Source of the DNA: an uncultured Clostridia bacterium
Lineage (GTDB): Bacteria; Bacillota; Clostridia; Oscillospirales; Oscillospiraceae
Assembly (NCBI GenBank): GCA_947177005.1
Contig: CAMWSZ010000077.1
Span: 1 to 9,863, forward strand
Direction of reading: 5' to 3'
Length of the DNA: 9,863 nt
Position 1 is the first letter of the stretch, and every line of letters starts with the position of its first letter. A program made the position numbers and the translations under genes. The notes beneath the pieces are model-generated. The model was not told the DNA's origin. It ran no database searches and saw nothing but the letters and a program-made list of their open reading frames with translations. Shown here in pieces: positions 6,741 to 9,863 of the stretch.

Positions 6741-8045
6741 ATGATGAAGGCTGGTTCTCTGGTCCTGAAGCTGACGTTTGCGGGCGTCCTTCTGATTGCG
6801 ATTCTTTATTTCGGACTGAGTCTGATCTCCTATATGATGGACCCGTATAAAACGACGGTCTCCTACAACTATGTCAGCGAAAACGCGGTGGCAGTGTCCG
6901 GCTATGTGGTGCGGGACGAGGCGGCGCTGGAGGGAAGCGGTGATCTGGTCTATTCCTCCCGCAGCGAGGGGGAACGGGTCAGCAAAAACGGCACCGCCGC
7001 CCTCATCTACCAGAATGCCCAGGCCCTTTCCGACGCAAACCTGCTGCGCAATCTGGAGGATCAGCTGGAGCAGCTGGTCTACGCCCAGTCCCTTGCCGCC
7101 GGAACCCAGGTGACAGCCCGTCTGGACGACGAGGTTGTCTCCGCTCTCGTCGGGTTCCGGGAGACGCTGGCGGGCGGCAGCCTGACCGCGGCGTCGGACA
7201 ACGCCGAAAAACTGCGTGCGGCGGTGCTGAAACGAAGCTACGCCTACTCCGGGACCGGCGACCTCCAGACGGAGATCGCCAGTCTTCAGGAGCAGATCGC
7301 GCAGCTCAGCGCCAGCGCGGACCCGGGCACCACCCGTGTGACCGCGCCGGAGGCCGGCCTTTTTTCCAGCCTGGTGGACGGCTACGAGGGCGTTCTGGAC
7401 CCGGAAATGGCCCGGGAACTGACGCCCTCCGCTTACAAAATGATCGCGCCGGACCCCGAAGCGTCCGGCGTGTGCAAGATCGTATACGGCTCCAAATGGT
7501 ATTTTCTGACGGTCATGAGCAGCGGGGACTGCAAGGGCCTCGATACCGGAAGCAAAATCGTCCTACGGTTCCAGAAGGGCCTGGACCGGGACATCGATAT
7601 GAAGGTGGACTATATCAGTCCGGCGGAGAACGGACAGCGGGTGGTTCTGTTCGTATCCGAAAAATACCTTAATCTGACCACCCTCCTGCGCAGCCAGAAT
7701 GCCCTGGTCATCTTCGACAGCTACAGCGGCATCCGCGTCCCGCGCAGCGCCGTGCGGGTGGAGGCCGTGCCGGTGACAGATGCGGACGGCAGCCCCGTTC
7801 TTGACTCCAACGGAGAGCAGAAAACAGAGAACGTCACCTGTGTCTACAGCCTGTGGGGCGTCTACGCCCGCCGGAAACCCGTGAATGTGCTGTGGCAGGA
7901 GGACGAATTTATTCTGGTTGCGCCTGACGAGACCTATCTGGCCGCGATGACCTCCAGTGACGCCCAGGAGGGCCGGAGACTGCGTGCCGGAGATCAGGTG
8001 ATTACCGCTGCGGCGGATCTATATGACGGAAAGGTGATTCGATAA
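6741..8045 (+). CDS. Membrane-anchored HlyD-like (periplasmic-adaptor-like) protein, role unknown
   Basis: The 434-residue product starts with a short positive N-terminus and one membrane segment (about residues 11-31), so the rest should lie outside the membrane. Residues ~38-92 look like the first half of a barrel-sandwich (biotinyl/lipoyl-like) domain, with GYVVRDE (54-60) and the turn GERVSKNG (77-84). Residues ~93-192 are helical with heptad-like leucines (NLLRNLEDQLEQL; LQTEIASLQEQIAQL), suiting a coiled-coil hairpin. TRVTAPEAGLFSSLVDGYEG (~197-217) would close the barrel-sandwich, followed by beta-barrel-like sequence to the end. That domain order is that of HlyD/RND adaptor proteins. 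Cysteines are at 245, 264 and 367, and a disulfide is possible. No ABC or RND transporter is encoded here. AGGGGG at 6729-6734 supports the ATG at 6741 (6744 is equally an ATG). yggS starts one base after its stop, so it is tightly linked to the division genes. The fold call is moderately sure; the function is not known. Confidence 0.8.
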   Translation: MMKAGSLVLKLTFAGVLLIAILYFGLSLISYMMDPYKTTVSYNYVSENAVAVSGYVVRDEAALEGSGDLVYSSRSEGERVSKNGTAALIYQNAQALSDANLLRNLEDQLEQLVYAQSLAAGTQVTARLDDEVVSALVGFRETLAGGSLTAASDNAEKLRAAVLKRSYAYSGTGDLQTEIASLQEQIAQLSASADPGTTRVTAPEAGLFSSLVDGYEGVLDPEMARELTPSAYKMIAPDPEASGVCKIVYGSKWYFLTVMSSGDCKGLDTGSKIVLRFQKGLDRDIDMKVDYISPAENGQRVVLFVSEKYLNLTTLLRSQNALVIFDSYSGIRVPRSAVRVEAVPVTDADGSPVLDSNGEQKTENVTCVYSLWGVYARRKPVNVLWQEDEFILVAPDETYLAAMTSSDAQEGRRLRAGDQVITAAADLYDGKVIR

Positions 8046-8046
8046 T

Positions 8047-8739
8047 ATGAGCATCGCGGAAAATATACAGAAAATCCGCGGCCGAATGGAGGCCGCAGCG
8101 GTAAAGGCGGGACGTGACCCGAAAGAAATCCTGCTGGTGGGCGCCAGCAAGATGAACGACGCCGCGGCCTGCCGGGAGGCGGTCGCCGCCGGCATCGACG
8201 CGCTGGGCGAAAACCGCGTGCAGGAGATGACGGCGAAACTGGCGGAGAACGCTTACGAGGGTGCCCCGCTGCATTTTATCGGTCACCTCCAGCGCAATAA
8301 AGTGCGCCAGGTGGTGGGCAAGGTGGATCTGATCCACTCCGCCAGCTCCATGGAGCTGCTGGAGGAGATCGACCGCCGCGCCGCAATGCTGGGACTGGTT
8401 CAGGAGGTCTTGCTGGAGGTCAACATCGGCGGAGAGGAGAGCAAAAGCGGCTTCTCTCCTGATAAACTGTACGCCGCGGCGGACAGGGCTCGGAAATTTG
8501 AGCACGTGTCTGTCCGCGGCTTGATGACAATACCGCCTGTCGAACAGGCACCTCATGGGAACCTGCCGTTTTTCACACAAGTATCAAAGTTTTATGTTGA
8601 CATAGGCAGAAATTTGTACGATAATAATTTTATCTATTTGTCTATGGGTATGAGCGATGATTTTGAGGATGCCATCGCCGCCGGGGCTACAATGGTCCGG
8701 GTGGGTTCCGCCATCTTCGGACAGCGGCACTACCAATAA
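8047..8739 (+). CDS. yggS: YggS/YlmE family PLP-binding protein (PLP homeostasis)
   Basis: This family binds pyridoxal 5'-phosphate and maintains its homeostasis; no enzymatic reaction is established for it. The product has 230 residues, a normal length for the alanine-racemase-like single TIM barrel. The PLP lysine is K35 in LVGASK. Other family signatures are GENRVQE, HFIGHLQRNKV, GLMTIPP and SMGMSDDFEDAIAAGATMVRVGSAIFG, the last forming the phosphate-binding end. The start lies one base after the upstream stop, with AAAGGTG about 10-12 nt ahead, implying translational coupling. In Bacillus the orthologue ylmE also precedes sepF (ylmF). Bases 8571-8660, which encode residues ~176-204, are only 30% GC, unlike the rest of the gene, and contain a promoter-like sequence. 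The reading frame is intact across it. Confidence 0.95.
   Translation: MSIAENIQKIRGRMEAAAVKAGRDPKEILLVGASKMNDAAACREAVAAGIDALGENRVQEMTAKLAENAYEGAPLHFIGHLQRNKVRQVVGKVDLIHSASSMELLEEIDRRAAMLGLVQEVLLEVNIGGEESKSGFSPDKLYAAADRARKFEHVSVRGLMTIPPVEQAPHGNLPFFTQVSKFYVDIGRNLYDNNFIYLSMGMSDDFEDAIAAGATMVRVGSAIFGQRHYQ
8597..8625 (+). promoter_or_regulatory. Probable sigma-A promoter inside yggS, driving sepF (and divIVA)
   Basis: TTGACA (8597-8602) is a perfect -35 box. A spacer of exactly 17 bp separates it from GATAAT (8620-8625), which matches the -10 consensus at five of six positions including the key A and final T. The expected start is near 8632, leaving about 127 nt before the sepF ATG. Other TTGACA/TTGACG occurrences I checked in the window have no -10 at suitable spacing. 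The site lies within a 30% GC tract, which would favour melting. This is a prediction from sequence only. Confidence 0.65.
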
Positions 8740-8744
8740 TGTTT

Positions 8745-8750
8745 GGAGGT
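8745..8750 (+). promoter_or_regulatory. Strong ribosome binding site of sepF
   Basis: GGAGGT lies 8 nt before the ATG at 8759 and is the strongest Shine-Dalgarno match in the window. It rules out earlier in-frame ATGs inside yggS (8657 onward), which would add residues unlike SepF. Confidence 0.9.
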
Positions 8751-8758
8751 CCCAGTAT

Positions 8759-9217
8759 ATGAGCTTGTTTGATAATCTCAAGAAAATGATCAGCCCTATC
8801 GGTGATGAGGATGGGGAGTATGATGAAATATTTGACGATCAGGAACCGTCGCCGTTTCTGGACGACCGCCCCTCCCGCGGCGGCTATGACCGCAGCGCCG
8901 TGGACAGCCGCCGCGGAAAAGTGGTCAATATCCACGCCACCACACAGCTGAAGGTGGTGCTGGTGAAGCCGGAGCGGTTCGAAAACGCCAGCGAAATCGC
9001 GGATCATCTCAAGGAAAAACGCACCGTGGTCGTCAATCTGGAGTCTACCCACAAGGATATCGCCCGCCGCCTCATCGACTTCCTCTCCGGCGTGGCCTAC
9101 GCAGGAGAGGGCAAGATCAAAAAGGTCGCCGCAAATACCTACATCATCACCCCCTATTCGGTGGATATCCAGGGCGATTTGATTGACGAGCTGGAGAATA
9201 ACGGACTGTATTTTTAA
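8759..9217 (+). CDS. sepF: Cell division protein SepF
   Basis: SepF is a membrane-tethered FtsZ-binding protein that bundles or curves FtsZ filaments and helps septum formation in Gram-positive bacteria. The product has 152 residues, typical for the family. The N-terminal MSLFDNLKKMIS fits the amphipathic membrane-anchoring helix. An acidic, disordered linker follows (to about residue 55). The conserved core (about 62-148) includes LVKPERF, EIADHLKEKRTVVVNLE, RRLIDFLSGVAYA with the dimer-interface-type glycine G111, and YIITPYSVDI. The start is fixed by GGAGGT 8 nt upstream. It lies 19 bp after yggS, so it can be read from that operon, but a strong promoter-like sequence inside yggS may give it separate expression. 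The gene is intact. Confidence 0.96.
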   Translation: MSLFDNLKKMISPIGDEDGEYDEIFDDQEPSPFLDDRPSRGGYDRSAVDSRRGKVVNIHATTQLKVVLVKPERFENASEIADHLKEKRTVVVNLESTHKDIARRLIDFLSGVAYAGEGKIKKVAANTYIITPYSVDIQGDLIDELENNGLYF

Positions 9218-9344
9218 CGCACACACATAGCCGGGCCTTTCCACGGCAGCGGAAAGCGCCTGACCAGAGATGAAAAAAGAGACACTGCCGGAAAAGCGGA
9301 CCGTCGCAGCGGGCCGCCGAACAGAGCCAGGGAGGGAACAGAGT
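9218..9344 (+). other. Short gap between sepF and divIVA
   Basis: This is 127 bp without a gene of its own. CTTTCC (9237-9242) and GGAAAG (9251-9256) could pair around an eight-base loop, but no U-tract follows, so a terminator is not supported. A weak promoter candidate, TTGACG at 9183-9188 with TGTATT at 9207-9212 (18 bp spacing, four of six at -10), overlaps the end of sepF. The ATG at 9270 is in frame with divIVA but has no good ribosome binding site. Confidence 0.5.
9331..9336 (+). promoter_or_regulatory. Ribosome binding site deciding the divIVA start
   Basis: GGAGGG lies 8 nt before the ATG at 9345 (a second ATG follows directly at 9348). It favours this start over the in-frame ATG at 9270, which would add 25 residues unlike the family. 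Confidence 0.8.
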
Positions 9345-9863
9345 ATGATGACACCGCAGGAGGTAGCGAACTGCACCTTTGCCAAAGCAGCGATCGGCGG
9401 CTATCACATGACCAGCGTCGATGAATTTTTGGACAAGCTGACAGAGGATTATTCCGCGCTGTATAAGGAAAACGCGGCCCTGAAGGCCAAGCTGAAGGTC
9501 ATGGTGGACAAGATGAACGAGTACCGGGAAATGGAGGAGGCCATGCGCTCCACCCTGCTGACAGCCCAGAAAATGGCAACATCCATGGTGGCGGAGGCGG
9601 AGCAGAAGCGGAACGCCATGATCGCGTCGGCGTCGGCGGACGCCCAGAACCGGCGCGACGAACTGGCCAAGGAAGTGGAGACCGAGGAGCGCCGCCTGAT
9701 GGAGATCCGGCAGCGGGTGGACCGGGAGCTCATGGCGGAACGCAAACGCCTTGCCTACGGCAAGGAGGCGCTGCGCAAGTTTATCAGCGAGGTGACCGCC
9801 GTGTGCAACGACGAGCTGGCGCTTTTGCAGCGCCTGCCGGACCTGCCGATGGAGGAGGAAAAG
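9345..9863 (+). CDS. divIVA: DivIVA-domain protein, 3' end outside window
   Basis: DivIVA-type proteins are coiled-coil scaffolds that gather at curved membrane, at septa or poles, and organise division and wall growth. The visible 173 residues run off the right edge without a stop. The N-terminal module is recognisable: TPQEVANCTFAKAAIGGYHMTSVDEFLDKL (3-32), then YSALYKENAALKAKL, the start of a long coiled coil. Residues ~60-145 are highly charged and Ala-rich with heptad-like spacing (STLLTAQKMATSMVAEAEQK; RRDELAKEVETEERRLMEIR), typical of the DivIVA tail. In the loop where B. subtilis DivIVA inserts F17 and R18 into the membrane, this protein has A-I-G-G before the conserved Tyr, so the Phe-Arg pair is absent. 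It follows sepF directly, without ylmG or ylmH. It could alternatively be a GpsB- or Wag31-like paralogue; the long coiled coil favours DivIVA. Confidence 0.9.
   Translation, partial: MMTPQEVANCTFAKAAIGGYHMTSVDEFLDKLTEDYSALYKENAALKAKLKVMVDKMNEYREMEEAMRSTLLTAQKMATSMVAEAEQKRNAMIASASADAQNRRDELAKEVETEERRLMEIRQRVDRELMAERKRLAYGKEALRKFISEVTAVCNDELALLQRLPDLPMEEEK

Noticed and set aside
9237..9256. CTTTCC/GGAAAG inverted repeat as a terminator after sepF
   Set aside because: The stem is only six pairs with an eight-base loop and no run of T follows on either strand.
9270..9344. Upstream in-frame ATG giving DivIVA a 25-residue extension
   Set aside because: It has no Shine-Dalgarno sequence, while GGAGGG precedes the ATG at 9345, where family similarity also begins.
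8687..9385. A 232-codon minus-strand frame across sepF
   Set aside because: It overlaps the intact SepF gene completely, has no family resemblance, and the region is coding on the plus strand.

Overview
The window is a gene-dense, all-plus-strand stretch of housekeeping genes. It most likely comes from a GC-rich Clostridia bacterium of the Oscillospiraceae/Ruminococcaceae type. The reasons are the gene order (miaB-mutS-mutL-miaA-hfq followed by yggS-sepF-divIVA), the Gram-positive division proteins SepF and DivIVA, a nuclease-type MutL with no MutH, and coding GC near 60% by eye. The family-level placement is an inference from gene content; no 16S or other marker is present.

Layout: 1-837 is the 3' part of miaB (cut by the left edge); 854-3445 mutS; 3465-5309 mutL; 5310-5486 an AT-rich gap of about 177 bp with a hairpin; 5487-6428 miaA; 6429-6481 a short gap holding a perfect inverted repeat; 6482-6718 hfq; 6741-8045 a membrane-anchored HlyD-like adaptor protein; 8047-8739 yggS; 8759-9217 sepF; 9218-9344 a gap without a clear gene; 9345-9863 divIVA (cut by the right edge). 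No intergenic stretch exceeds 180 bp. No tRNA, rRNA, CRISPR array, insertion sequence or convincing Rho-independent terminator was seen.

The genes fall into three functional blocks. MutS and MutL are the mismatch-repair pair. MiaA and MiaB perform successive steps in making ms2i6A at tRNA position 37, and Hfq is the RNA chaperone beside miaA, an arrangement also known from E. coli (mutL-miaA-hfq). YggS, SepF and DivIVA form the cell-division neighbourhood known from Bacillus (ylmE-ylmF-...-divIVA), here without ylmG/ylmH between sepF and divIVA and with an HlyD-like protein in front.

I see no wholly new system. The most notable signals are a 90-bp tract of 30% GC inside the 3' end of yggS that carries a near-consensus sigma-A promoter (TTGACA, 17 bp, GATAAT) pointing at sepF-divIVA, and the orphan HlyD-like protein locked into the division cluster. 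Smaller points are hairpins before miaA and hfq, an E-to-D change in the MutL nuclease motif, and a non-canonical membrane-binding loop in DivIVA.
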